NCBI GenBank assembly: GCA_003164275.1
Contig: PLSY01000181.1
Coordinates: 1,648-44,482 of the forward strand
Source: Acidimicrobiaceae bacterium
GTDB lineage: Bacteria; Actinomycetota; Acidimicrobiia; Acidimicrobiales; RAAP-2
Direction: 5' to 3'
DNA length: 42,835 nt
The notes beneath the pieces were generated by a model. It made no database searches and was not told the origin of the DNA. It worked only from the letters and a program-made list of their open reading frames with translations. This document shows positions 25,013-33,622 of this stretch, piece by piece. Position numbers and translations under genes: made by a program. Every line of letters starts with the position of its first letter. The stretch's first letter is position 1.

Positions 25013-26272
25013 TCAGCGGGAGATGCCTTTGTAGCTCGTCGGATAGAAGCCTTTGGGGTTGCAGATGAAGCCCGACTTCGGATCTGGCGGGATCCTCTTC
25101 CATTTGCCGTTCTCGTATTGGGCGACCAGCCAGCACTGTCCAGGAATCTTCTGTGCTGGATTCTGGTTGGAGATGAGCCCGTTGGCATTGAACGACGTGA
25201 CTTTGTCCAACTGGGCGTCAAGGCTTCCTCGGGTTGGATTGGGTCCAGCCGCCTTCAGTGCTTGAACGAAGAGCTCGGCGTTAATCCAGGAGTCCAGGGT
25301 GTAGAGATCGAGCTGGGTGGAGGGATCGACCTTCTTCGCCCACTCGTCGAAGGTGGCGACGGCGGGAACGACTTTGGCGTCTTCTCCCATGTAGAGGGCG
25401 TCCACTCCCGTCACGAGTGTGCCGTTGCCTGCCGATCCGGGCGTGAAGTTGGCCTCGTAGGCGTTCGACCCACTCACCAGTAGGGCATTGAGCCCCTCTT
25501 GTTTCATCTCTTGGGCGATGTTCGAGATATATGCGCCTTGCTGCGATGGTTCGAACACCATCTTCACGCCGAGGGCCTTCATCTTCAAGATGTCGGGCAG
25601 AAACGAGGTCTCCGAGAAACTGGCATCGCGGGCATATAGCCATTTGTAACCCAGGCTGTAGGTCAACTTCTTGTAGGTCTGTTCAGCGATCACTGCGGTC
25701 GCTGCCGAGTTGGATCCGATCACTCCGACAGCCTGGGTGGCAGCCGGATACTTCGACTTCAACCACTTGAATGGTCCGGAGATCTCGCCGCCGCTGACCG
25801 TAGGCACGGCTGAATAAAGATTCGGGTCCGGATTGAGGGCGGGGGTGAGGACCTGGGTGATCGTAGGAAGTTTTGCCGCGTCGATGGCCGGCTGCTCAGC
25901 TCCGTCGAGCAGTGAGAACCCACCGACAATGGCGAAGTCACTAGCGGCGATGCTCTTTGCCTCGTTGGCCACGGTGCCCGATGAGAAAGCACTGTCCCTG
26001 GCATCGAGCACCAGCTTGCGGCCGTTCACGCCACCTTGACTGTTGATATAAGCGAAGTACGCCTCGGTTCCGATCTTGGCTCCCTCGAACAGGCCCGGTA
26101 TCGGTGCAGAAATATCACTGATCGATCCCACCGTGATGGTCTTGGCCGTGACTCCGGGAGTGGACGGCCCCCCCGTGGCGGCGTCAGCCGCGGTGGCCCC
26201 GACCCCGACCGACGCAGCGCCGGTCCCAAGCACAAGCGCCAACGCGCACGTCATCACTCGACTGTTTCGCAC
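25013..26272 (-). CDS. ABC transporter substrate-binding protein (branched-chain amino acid/amide type)
   Basis: A 419-residue secreted binding protein of the Leu/Ile/Val-binding (periplasmic type I) family. The N-terminus is a Sec signal peptide of about 32 residues (basic start, ALALVLG hydrophobic core, Ala-rich end ADAA). No lipobox cysteine follows, unusual for an actinomycete binding protein that should be tethered. ITVGSISDISAPIPGLFEGAKIGTEAYFAYIN and the NGRKLVLDARDSAFSSG segment are family hallmarks. The ligand is unknown. The GTG at 26272 has GGGG about nine bases upstream. It is first in the operon with the fused permease and ATPase genes and diverges from the TetR gene. Confidence 0.92.
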   Translation of the reverse strand: MRNSRVMTCALALVLGTGAASVGVGATAADAATGGPSTPGVTAKTITVGSISDISAPIPGLFEGAKIGTEAYFAYINSQGGVNGRKLVLDARDSAFSSGTVANEAKSIAASDFAIVGGFSLLDGAEQPAIDAAKLPTITQVLTPALNPDPNLYSAVPTVSGGEISGPFKWLKSKYPAATQAVGVIGSNSAATAVIAEQTYKKLTYSLGYKWLYARDASFSETSFLPDILKMKALGVKMVFEPSQQGAYISNIAQEMKQEGLNALLVSGSNAYEANFTPGSAGNGTLVTGVDALYMGEDAKVVPAVATFDEWAKKVDPSTQLDLYTLDSWINAELFVQALKAAGPNPTRGSLDAQLDKVTSFNANGLISNQNPAQKIPGQCWLVAQYENGKWKRIPPDPKSGFICNPKGFYPTSYKGISR

Positions 26273-26618
26273 CTTAGTAATCCCCCATCACACCGGCTCG
26301 CCCCGAATCCGGGACGAAATCTTTGGAGACGCCGCCCGGTATCTGCCAGACGAGGTCTTCCCCCGGGGACATCTAATCACAGCTTCTTACTCAATGGCGG
26401 TCTGTCTCGAGTGATCGAGAAGAGTGCCCAAGGGGCTGCCCGCCGCGCCGCTCCCTTGGGGTCCTTACTGGTGGATGCCCCGGCTCAACTCAAAGCCAAC
26501 CACGTGAGGGGGCGACACCCGGAGCCGTTTTGAAAATCCCATGGAAGGGACTCGAACGAGGTCCCATCCCGCCCGGAAAATGGCCGTCTGGAATCGATGC
26601 GCCCTACAGTGCTTGGCT
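26273..26618. other. Divergent promoter region between binding protein and TetR genes
   Basis: No gene is supported here. The region must hold the transporter promoter (minus strand) and, with the dyad at its right end, the TetR operon promoter. CCCAAGGG at 26427 and CCCTTGGG ending at 26460 form an 8-bp inverted repeat around 18 bases, a possible second regulator site or leader hairpin. An open frame from 26530 to the TetR start exists but shows no similarity. Confidence 0.5.
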
Positions 26619-26646
26619 GTCTTCATGCGCGGAAGCGCATGAAGAC
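26619..26646. promoter_or_regulatory. Perfect 12-bp inverted repeat just upstream of TetR gene (probable operator)
   Basis: GTCTTCATGCGC and GCGCATGAAGAC are exact inverted repeats around GGAA. The dyad ends 12 bases before the TetR ATG. TetR dimers bind such palindromes, and this position would allow autorepression and co-control of the divergent transporter operon. The same sequence could fold in RNA into a 12-bp stem with a GNRA-type loop, masking translation start; the two are not exclusive. Confidence 0.62.
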
Positions 26647-26658
26647 CGTCCGGTGGTG

Positions 26659-27372
26659 ATGGAGAACGGATCGATTGGGAGGCAACGCTTGCGGCATCAG
26701 ACAGAGGCGGCTGGGCGAGCCGGCAGTTCCCCGCCCGATGGTTCCGAGCCGGGTTCAACCCGCGATCGTTTGCTCGACTCTGCCGCTCGGCTCTTCGCCG
26801 AGAAAGGAATTGCCAATGTTTCGATCGCGGAGATCGTCCGCGGAGCTGGACAGAGGAATGTGTCTGCGGTGCATTACCACTTCGGAGGCCGCGACGAGGT
26901 TCTTCGGGAGGTGCTGGCCCGACATGTTCCGGCCATTGCTGATCGGCGCATCGAGCTGCTGGGGGAGAGCCGGACGCATGCAGCTTCCGGACCGCGATCA
27001 GCGGTCGAGGCCATCGTGCGACCCCTCACTGAGTTCGCTCAACGTGGTTGGCGCGAGCGCTGCTATCTGCAGATCGGCTCCGAGCTGACGGGGTCGTTGT
27101 CGGAAGCGGCACCGGCCGTTCAGGCCCTCATGGCCGAAACGGCTGGCTATGAGGCCTGGGAAGAGTTCCGCAGCCGATGCCCAGCCGTTCCCGAGGATCT
27201 TTGGTGGGTTCGACGGGAGATATGCATCGTGTTCATCGGACGGGCGGCTGCCGACCGAGCACGCCAGCTCGACGGAGTTGACGGCACCGCCATCCTTTCG
27301 GACGACCGATTCGTCGACAATCTCATCGATATGGTCATTGGAGCCATGTCCGCGTCGCATGGCGAGGGCTGA
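26659..27372 (+). CDS. TetR-family transcriptional regulator
   Basis: A 237-residue regulator. After about 30 polar residues, the TetR DNA-binding domain starts at TRDRLLDSAARLFAEKGIANVSIAEIVRGAG and continues with the recognition helix and YHFGGRDEVL. The remaining helices form the ligand-binding and dimer part. The ATG at 26659 is preferred to a frame start at 26530 because it lies just after the operator-like dyad and avoids an unrelated extension. It heads an operon with the cyclase-family and SnoaL-like genes (12-base gap, then 4-base overlap), and diverges from the transporter operon. Confidence 0.88.
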   Translation: MENGSIGRQRLRHQTEAAGRAGSSPPDGSEPGSTRDRLLDSAARLFAEKGIANVSIAEIVRGAGQRNVSAVHYHFGGRDEVLREVLARHVPAIADRRIELLGESRTHAASGPRSAVEAIVRPLTEFAQRGWRERCYLQIGSELTGSLSEAAPAVQALMAETAGYEAWEEFRSRCPAVPEDLWWVRREICIVFIGRAAADRARQLDGVDGTAILSDDRFVDNLIDMVIGAMSASHGEG

Positions 27373-27384
27373 CAAGCTGAGCCC

Positions 27385-28320
27385 ATGGCGACGAACTTTC
27401 ACGTACCGACCCCCGCCGAGTTGAGCGCGATGTTCGAGGCACTCAAGAACTGGGACAGGTGGAGCGATGCTGACCAGTTGGGCGCACTCAATCACATCAC
27501 CCCTGACTGTCGAGTGAAGGCCGCCCACCTCGTAGCCACCGGGGAGACGATCAGTCTGTCGCACGATTTGGCCACTCAGCCGATGCCTGAGGACCCACGG
27601 CCTGTCGAGCACCACATGCTGGCCTCCGGAGACGCTAGAGACTCAAACGGGATTCCGGGCTATGAAGCGGCCCGTGACCACCTCGCTCTCGACATGCACG
27701 GTCTCTTCACCACCCATGTGGACGCGCTGTCTCACATGTTCGTACGTGGCGAGATGTTCGGAGGGCGGCCGGCAAGCGAGGTCCGCAGTGACGGGGCGCG
27801 ATTCAATACCGTGATGGCGATGGCAGAGGGCGTCGTCGGTCGGGGAGTGCTCTTGGACATACCAAGGGCTCGGGATACCAGCTTTTTCACTCCGGCCGAG
27901 GTCGTCACCATCGACGACCTCGAGGCGGCGGAGGAGTCCGAACACGTACGAGTGGGGCGCGGCGACATACTCCTCGTCATGTGGGGTCGTGAGGCCCGGA
28001 GGAAGGCGACCCAAGGATTCGACGGCTTCTCGGGGCTTCATGCCGAATGCTTGCCCTGGCTCCAAGAGCGCGAGGTGTCGGTTCTCGGCAGTGATGGGAT
28101 CTCGGATCCCATGCCGTTTGTTGGCACACCGGAGTGGCCTTTTCCGGTCCATCAAATCGGCATCACCGCAATGGGACTGCATCTCATCGACAACGTCGCA
28201 CTTCAGAAGCTCGGCAATCGGTGTGCACAGCTGGGAACGTGGGAGTTCATGTTCTCAATGGGACCCCTGCGCATCACCAAGGGCACAGGTTCGCCCGTTA
28301 ACCCCATCGCCATACTGTGA
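27385..28320 (+). CDS. Cyclase-family metal-dependent hydrolase (arylformamidase/KynB-like)
   Basis: A 311-residue protein of the cyclase/KynB family, metal-dependent hydrolases of amides, formamides and cyclic imides or lactones. The metal motif is seen as H105 and TTHVDALSHMF with H111, D113 and H117, a variant of the family HxGTHxDxPxH; a late conserved histidine lies in FSGLHAECLPWLQ. At 311 residues it is longer than KynB (about 210), like the larger group found in catabolic clusters. It follows TetR closely and its stop overlaps the GTG of the next gene by 4 bases. Substrate unknown. Confidence 0.9.
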   Translation: MATNFHVPTPAELSAMFEALKNWDRWSDADQLGALNHITPDCRVKAAHLVATGETISLSHDLATQPMPEDPRPVEHHMLASGDARDSNGIPGYEAARDHLALDMHGLFTTHVDALSHMFVRGEMFGGRPASEVRSDGARFNTVMAMAEGVVGRGVLLDIPRARDTSFFTPAEVVTIDDLEAAEESEHVRVGRGDILLVMWGREARRKATQGFDGFSGLHAECLPWLQEREVSVLGSDGISDPMPFVGTPEWPFPVHQIGITAMGLHLIDNVALQKLGNRCAQLGTWEFMFSMGPLRITKGTGSPVNPIAIL

Positions 28321-28709
28321 CTACGTCTGATTCTTTGAGCGAGCTCCTCCAGCGCTACGCCCGAGGGGTCGACGACCGAAATGTGGAATCGCTTGCCTCC
28401 TTGTTCCACCCCGAGGCCGTGGTGATTGGCGCTGGAGGCACGATGAGCAGCGCCGAATGGTTAGAAACGATGCGAGCCCCCCGCACCTTCCCGGCGAGCA
28501 TGCACGTGATAGGGGTGCCGGTGGTGACGCATTTCGAGGGTGAGCCTCATGCCGTCATGGACACCTACGCGGTGGTGTACCAGCTAGGGGACTCAAAGGA
28601 TGGGGCCGGCGATCTCACCATGGGCATTCGATACCTTGACCAAGTCGTCCTCGTAGGGGATGACTGGCTGTTCGAGCGACGGGAGAGTCAGATTCTCTGG
28701 GTGCGCTGA
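28317..28709 (+). CDS. SnoaL-like/NTF2-fold protein
   Basis: A 130-residue cone-fold protein: SLSELLQRYARGVDDRNVESLASLFHPEAVV is the typical opening helix and strand of SnoaL-like polypeptides, and the C-terminus is YLDQVVLVGDDWLFERRESQILWVR. Members include isomerases, cyclases, dehydratases, scytalone dehydratase-like and ring-hydroxylating dioxygenase small subunits, and many of unknown role. Translation is coupled to the cyclase-family gene (GTG start inside its end), suggesting the two act on the same compound. It converges on the D-aminoacylase-like gene, 19 bases away. Confidence 0.88.
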   Translation: MTTSDSLSELLQRYARGVDDRNVESLASLFHPEAVVIGAGGTMSSAEWLETMRAPRTFPASMHVIGVPVVTHFEGEPHAVMDTYAVVYQLGDSKDGAGDLTMGIRYLDQVVLVGDDWLFERRESQILWVR

Positions 28710-28728
28710 CGCTCCTTCGGGCCTTGAT

Positions 28729-30426
28729 TCAGTCAGGCTTCCTCCGCAGCAGCCGGCCAGGGGCGGCACCCGTGAACGAGCCCTTGTCGATCGTTACCTG
28801 ACCGCCCACCAACGTGGCAAGGAATCCATCGGATCGCTGTTCGAGACGGAGTCCGTGTGCCGGGAGGTCATTGACGAGCGTGGGAACCGCTGGTCCCACG
28901 GTCAGTGGATCGAACACGTTGAGATCGGCCACCATGCCGGGGCGCACGAGCCCACGATCGCTGAAGCCCCAGGCCATGGCCGGGGCCAGCGTGATCATGC
29001 GCACCGCCTGCTCCAAGGTGAACTCCTGGCGGTCTCTCACCCAGTAGGCCAGCAGATGAGTATGGATTGAGGAGTCAGCAATCTGACTCAAGTGAGCCCC
29101 AGAGTCAGAGAACGTCATAACTGCCCGTGGGTGCCGAAGTGCCCGCAGCAAGACCGTTTCGTCCTGAGGGTACCGACTCGGCTGTATAAACAGCTGGCTG
29201 CCGCCAGATTCGACGCAGAGGTCGATCAGGGCTTCGGCGGGATGGACTCCTCTTTGACGAGCAACGTCTGCCACCGAAGGGTTCGGGGGCACGCCCCGCT
29301 CGTAGACCTTCATTCCCTCGAAATCGGGGGGGCGGGCCTGTGCTCCCACTCCTGTCCATTTGCCATACTCGGCGTTGACGGCAGCGTCGACATACGGCTT
29401 GCGGCCGTCCCTGTCGGAGAGAATTGCGAGCTGGTCTTCGAGCGGACGCCGCCGAAGGTCACTCCAGGCAGGAAGAAGGTCGAACGGCAGCTTCGTTCGC
29501 AGGGAAAGCAAGACCGAGATCCCACGACAGTGGGTCTGGGCGATCATCCTGGCTCCACTGGCTGCCGCTTCGTCGAGGAAGTCGAGGAGGTATCCCGACG
29601 ATTGGGTGGCGACCATCCCGAAGGTCATCGGCACTCGTGTCGACGCGCCCAGCTCGCTCATGCGGGCCAGTGCTCGAGAGCGAATCTCGGGTTCTTCTGA
29701 CGACATCCCGCCATCTGCTCCCTCGAAGATGCCTTGTCCGGATTTGCCCATCACGCCTACGAGTTGGACGACCTCGCTCCAAGAGGCGAGTCGGGATGCA
29801 ACGGGTCGACCGTCAGAGGTCTCATGGTGCTCGCTGCGCGATGTCGAAAATCCGATGGCCCCAGCCCTCAATGAGTCGGCCAACTGCCCTTTCATGAGCG
29901 CCAAGTCATCCTCGGTGGCGCCCGGCTCGAATGCTCGCTCGCCCATTGCCCAGGTCCGCAGGGCCGAGTGACCAACGTTGGCGGCGATGTTGATTCCCTT
30001 CGGCAGTCGGTCGACTGCATCGAGATACTCGGGAAATGTCTCGAAGGTCCAGTCGATTCCAGCCGCAAGTGCTGCAGGGTCCATGTCTTCTGCTCGTTCC
30101 AGGTTGCGAACGACGAGGGCGCGCTGATCGGAACGAACGGGTGCCAAAGTGAAGCCGCAGTTGCCCATCACCGCCGAAGTGACACCATGCCAACACGAGC
30201 TGGATCCGCCGGCGTCCCAGAACACCTGAGCATCCATGTGCGTATGGCCGTCGATGAATCCCGGTGTGACCACATGGCCTTCTGCATCGATCTCCTGGAG
30301 CCCCGGCTCGTTGACTCGTCCGACCGCTTCGATCACCCCGTCGGTAATGCCGACGTCGCCTCGAAACGAGCCGAGGCCGGACCCGTCCACGATCGTTCCA
30401 TTGCGAATGACCACGTCGTGGGGCAT
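28729..30426 (-). CDS. N-acyl-D-amino-acid deacylase (D-aminoacylase)-like amidohydrolase
   Basis: A 565-residue amidohydrolase-superfamily enzyme of the D-aminoacylase type. The N-terminal sandwich DVVIRNGTIVDGSG leads to metal motif GFIDGHTHMDAQ (H61, H63), then C90 in MGNCGF, a cysteine typical of D-aminoacylase metal sites. The late barrel aspartate is in TFSDSGAHLSQ and the end GMVADLNVFDP closes the sandwich. Enzymes of this group cleave N-acyl D-amino acids, dihydropyrimidines or other amides. Start: ATG at 30426 gives a family-type N-terminus; an upstream ATG at 30465 adds 13 residues and would nearly abut the divergent gene. A paralogue lies at 31910-33622. Confidence 0.88.
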   Translation of the reverse strand: MPHDVVIRNGTIVDGSGLGSFRGDVGITDGVIEAVGRVNEPGLQEIDAEGHVVTPGFIDGHTHMDAQVFWDAGGSSSCWHGVTSAVMGNCGFTLAPVRSDQRALVVRNLERAEDMDPAALAAGIDWTFETFPEYLDAVDRLPKGINIAANVGHSALRTWAMGERAFEPGATEDDLALMKGQLADSLRAGAIGFSTSRSEHHETSDGRPVASRLASWSEVVQLVGVMGKSGQGIFEGADGGMSSEEPEIRSRALARMSELGASTRVPMTFGMVATQSSGYLLDFLDEAAASGARMIAQTHCRGISVLLSLRTKLPFDLLPAWSDLRRRPLEDQLAILSDRDGRKPYVDAAVNAEYGKWTGVGAQARPPDFEGMKVYERGVPPNPSVADVARQRGVHPAEALIDLCVESGGSQLFIQPSRYPQDETVLLRALRHPRAVMTFSDSGAHLSQIADSSIHTHLLAYWVRDRQEFTLEQAVRMITLAPAMAWGFSDRGLVRPGMVADLNVFDPLTVGPAVPTLVNDLPAHGLRLEQRSDGFLATLVGGQVTIDKGSFTGAAPGRLLRRKPD

Positions 30427-30477
30427 GACGACTCTTTTCTCTGCTTCTTGCACGGTAATGTGCATATATTAGATCGT
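30427..30477. promoter_or_regulatory. Tight divergent promoter between two amidohydrolase genes
   Basis: About 51 bases separate the two starts. An AT-rich core, TGCATATATTAG near 30461, contrasts with the GC-rich surroundings and could serve as the -10 region in either direction. With so little room the two transcripts probably share control. Neither start has a strong ribosome site, so leaderless messages are possible. Confidence 0.42.
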
Positions 30478-31917
30478 GTGAGTGAGTCAGCGAAGATCCA
30501 TGCTCAGCTCGGCCATCCTGTCATTGACATCGACGGGCATATGGCTGAGCACTTTCCGACCCTTGTCCCATACCTCGAGGGTGAAGGACTCTCCTTGAGC
30601 CATCCCTCCTTGCGGCGCCTTCTCCCGCCGCAAGGAGGAACCGATGTGAGTTGGCATGACCAGAGCCCAGAGCAGCGATCCTCAACGCGGACACCAAGGG
30701 GGCCATGGTGGAGTTCGCCGTCACGTCAGACCATCGATCTGGCCACGGCTCTGTTCCCCGAGCTGCTCTACGAGCGACTGGACGAGATCGGAATCGATTT
30801 CGGGGTGGTGTATCCAAGCCTCGGACTGGTCTTCCTGCACACGGCCGATGAGCAATATCGCCGGGGCACGTGCCGGGCACTCAACCGAGCCAATGCGGCA
30901 ACGTTTGCCCCACTGGCCGATCGCCTCGCTCCGGTGGCAGCTATTCCGATGCATACTCCCGAGGAGGCCGTTGCCGAGCTCGAGTTCGCGGTTGAGGAGC
31001 TTGGGTTCAAGGCTGTCCTCTGCGCTGGCTATGTAGAGCGGCCGTTCGATGCTCTGGCCGACAGAGATCCTCTTGTCTCCCGATACGCCACATGGGTGGA
31101 TCAGTTCGGATTGGACTCGGCCTATGACTACGACCCGGTGTGGGCGCGCGCTCAAGAGCTGGGCGTCTCTATTGCCTTCCATTCGGGGTTCATTGGCATG
31201 ACGCCGTTTCGGTCACCGACCAGCTATGTCTTCAACCACCTCTCCATGTTGGCGGCGGGACAGCAGTCGCTGGCCAAATCGCTCTTCTTGGGAGGAGTGA
31301 CCAGACGATTTCCGAACATGAACTTCGTGTTCCTGGAAGGAGGGGTGGCCTGGGCCGCAGCCCTTTTTAGCGACATCGTGGGCCACTGGGAGAAGCGAAA
31401 CATCTCGGCACTTCGCCGCGACCTCGATCCGGCCCTCGTAGATCGGGCTCTCATCGCTGAGCTGTTCAAGCGGTTCGCCGGTGACGCTCCTCGATCCGGC
31501 GCCGGGCTGATGGCCCGACCCAGGGAGCCGGAGGACATGCTGGATGAATGGGCGGCATGTCAGATCGAAAGGGTCGAGGACATAAAGGGACTGTTCGCTG
31601 ACCGCTTCTACTTTGGCTGCGAGGCGGATGATCCCCTGACCTCAATGGCCTTCAACACCAAGGTCAACCCGTTTGGGACCGAGCTGAAAGCGATGATGGG
31701 CTCGGACATTGCCCACTGGGACGTGCCCGACATGACAGAGGTGCTGGAGGAGGCCTGGGAAATGGTGGAGCGAGAGTGGATCGACGAGTCGGCGTTCAAG
31801 AAGTTCACCTTCACGAACCCAGCTCGCTTCTACACCGAAACCAACCCTGGCTTCTTCGAAGGGACAGTCGTCGAGTCGGCCGTAGCTGAACTGCTGGCCG
31901 GGTGCCCAGATGCTTGA
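30478..31917 (+). CDS. Amidohydrolase family 2 protein
   Basis: A 479-residue TIM-barrel metal-dependent hydrolase or decarboxylase. VIDIDGHMAEHFP (D19, H21) is the N-terminal metal motif; FHSGFIG and NFVFLEGGVAW lie on later strands, and GSDIAHWDVPDM carries the C-terminal catalytic aspartate. NPARFYTETNPGFFEGT is a common ending in this family. GTG at 30478 is chosen since conserved sequence starts at once; the frame stays open far upstream on the antisense of the neighbouring gene, which is not meaningful. Its stop overlaps the second D-aminoacylase-like gene by 8 bases, so they are coupled. It is related to the amidohydrolase at 16487-17710. Confidence 0.88.
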   Translation: MSESAKIHAQLGHPVIDIDGHMAEHFPTLVPYLEGEGLSLSHPSLRRLLPPQGGTDVSWHDQSPEQRSSTRTPRGPWWSSPSRQTIDLATALFPELLYERLDEIGIDFGVVYPSLGLVFLHTADEQYRRGTCRALNRANAATFAPLADRLAPVAAIPMHTPEEAVAELEFAVEELGFKAVLCAGYVERPFDALADRDPLVSRYATWVDQFGLDSAYDYDPVWARAQELGVSIAFHSGFIGMTPFRSPTSYVFNHLSMLAAGQQSLAKSLFLGGVTRRFPNMNFVFLEGGVAWAAALFSDIVGHWEKRNISALRRDLDPALVDRALIAELFKRFAGDAPRSGAGLMARPREPEDMLDEWAACQIERVEDIKGLFADRFYFGCEADDPLTSMAFNTKVNPFGTELKAMMGSDIAHWDVPDMTEVLEEAWEMVEREWIDESAFKKFTFTNPARFYTETNPGFFEGTVVESAVAELLAGCPDA

Positions 31918-33622
31918 CTTACTGATTAGAGGCGGGATTGTGGTCGACGGGACGGGAGCCGAACCGTTCCCCGGCGACGTCGGAATCAGTGAAGGCCGGA
32001 TCGTGGTTGTCGGAGTCGTCGAGGACTCAGCCCACAGGACCATCGACGCCCAGGGGAAGATTGTCTGCCCGGGGTTCATAGATCTCCACACCCACTATGA
32101 CGCCCAGCTCTTGTGGGACGACACTGCTAGTCCCTCGGTCCTCCACGGAGTGACCACCATCTTTGGGGGAAACTGCGGCTTCTCGATCGCCCCGCTCGGG
32201 CCCGGCGACGGAGAATACGTGCGGCGGATGATGGCTGTTGTCGAGGGGATACCTCTTGAGGCACTGGAAGGCGGAGGCGCGTGGGATTGGTCCACCTTCG
32301 GTCAGTACCTCGATCGGATCGATACGGGGTTGGCGGTCAACGCAGGGTTCCTGGTGGGCCATTCGACCCTGAGGAGGATGGTGATGGGGGATGCCGCCAC
32401 GACCGACCAGGCATCGGAGACCCAGATCTCGGAGATGGTCCGACTGGCGGAAGAGTCCCTTGTGGGCGGCGCCCTCGGATTCTCCTCTTCCCTGGGAGAA
32501 GGCCACCTCGATGGGGACGGTCAGCCCGTACCGTCCAGGGCAGCGGCATTCGAGGAGTTCGTGGCTTTGGCCGGCTCCTTGCGTCAGCATCCCGGGACCA
32601 CCCTCGAGTTCATCCCCACGGTGGGACCGATACCGCAGGACCGGATGCGGTTGATGGCCGATATGTCATTGGCGGCAGATCGCCCGTTGAACTGGAATCT
32701 TCTCGGGAGCCTTGCCTCCGAGGAGATCTACGAACAACAGCTTTTGGCCTCGGACCTGGCGACCGAGTTAGGTGCCCACGTAGTGGCGCTGACGCTTCCC
32801 GACATGATGCGCATGCGATCGAGCACCCTGTTGCACGGGTTGCCTGGATGGGGCGAGATCCTGTCCATGGCACCGTCGGAGCGGAGGCGGGCGGTATCAG
32901 ATCCATCGGCGAGGTCCTCGCTGCGAGCCGCTGCTGAAAAGATGGCGACGCGGGGGCGGGGCGTGTTAACTGACTTTCGACTCATGGAAGTTGGCAACCA
33001 TGAGTCCCCGTGGGTCGGGCGATCTTTGGCTGACATTGCCGAGGAACGGGGGACGGACGTCATCGATGTCCTTATCGACATCGTCTTGGTTGATGGTCTT
33101 ACCCTCTATCTCGTTCTGCCCTCGCTCGCCCCCTCAATGGGTCGGTCCGACGAAGGTTGGAGAGTGCGGGCCTCGGTGTGGAAAGACCCCCGAGTGATGC
33201 TCGGAGGATCTGACGCCGGAGCCCACCTGGATCTCATGTGCCATGCCAACTATCCAACGGTTGTGCTCGGAGAGGCCGTGAGGAGCCGCTCGCTGCTCTC
33301 GCTGTCCGAGGCAGTTGCCCTGATGTCGGATCGACCGGCCCGCCACTACGGTCTCCGGGAACGGGGTCGAATCGAGATGGGGTGGCATGCCGACCTGGTT
33401 GTATTCGACCCAGAGGCAGTTGGCAGCAATCCAGCGGAGCTGCTCCACGATCTGCCCGGTGGCGGCGAGCGGCTGTTCGCTTCGTCACGTGGGATCGAGC
33501 ATGTGATCGTGGCCGGTGAAGAAGTGGTGACGTTCGGGGAGATGACCACAAGACGCCCCGGTCGGGTGCTTCGATCCGGGATAGACACCGACACGGTGAG
33601 CCTCGCTGATGTCAGGCCGTAG
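31910..33622 (+). CDS. D-aminoacylase-like amidohydrolase, second copy
   Basis: A 570-residue paralogue of the enzyme at 28729-30426. LLIRGGIVVDGTGAEPFPGDVGI opens the fold, GFIDLHTHYDAQLLWD gives metal ligands H60 and H62, C89 is in FGGNCGFS, and the late aspartate is in LGGSDAGAHLDLM. GWHADLVVFDPEAV closes the sandwich domain. The middle of the barrel differs from the first copy, so the substrates are probably different. It is translationally coupled to the amidohydrolase-2 gene. The 3' end overlaps the convergent SDR gene by 11 bases. Confidence 0.9.
   Translation: MLDLLIRGGIVVDGTGAEPFPGDVGISEGRIVVVGVVEDSAHRTIDAQGKIVCPGFIDLHTHYDAQLLWDDTASPSVLHGVTTIFGGNCGFSIAPLGPGDGEYVRRMMAVVEGIPLEALEGGGAWDWSTFGQYLDRIDTGLAVNAGFLVGHSTLRRMVMGDAATTDQASETQISEMVRLAEESLVGGALGFSSSLGEGHLDGDGQPVPSRAAAFEEFVALAGSLRQHPGTTLEFIPTVGPIPQDRMRLMADMSLAADRPLNWNLLGSLASEEIYEQQLLASDLATELGAHVVALTLPDMMRMRSSTLLHGLPGWGEILSMAPSERRRAVSDPSARSSLRAAAEKMATRGRGVLTDFRLMEVGNHESPWVGRSLADIAEERGTDVIDVLIDIVLVDGLTLYLVLPSLAPSMGRSDEGWRVRASVWKDPRVMLGGSDAGAHLDLMCHANYPTVVLGEAVRSRSLLSLSEAVALMSDRPARHYGLRERGRIEMGWHADLVVFDPEAVGSNPAELLHDLPGGGERLFASSRGIEHVIVAGEEVVTFGEMTTRRPGRVLRSGIDTDTVSLADVRP

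Noticed and set aside
26540..26575. tRNA-like T-arm (TTCGAGT loop) on the minus strand near 26550
   Set aside because: The stem beside the 7-base loop does not pair, and no acceptor, anticodon or D arm can be drawn around it.
29968..30477. Upstream extension of the amidohydrolase-2 frame
   Set aside because: It is the complement of the D-aminoacylase-like gene and shows no family similarity; the conserved N-terminus starts just after the GTG at 30478.
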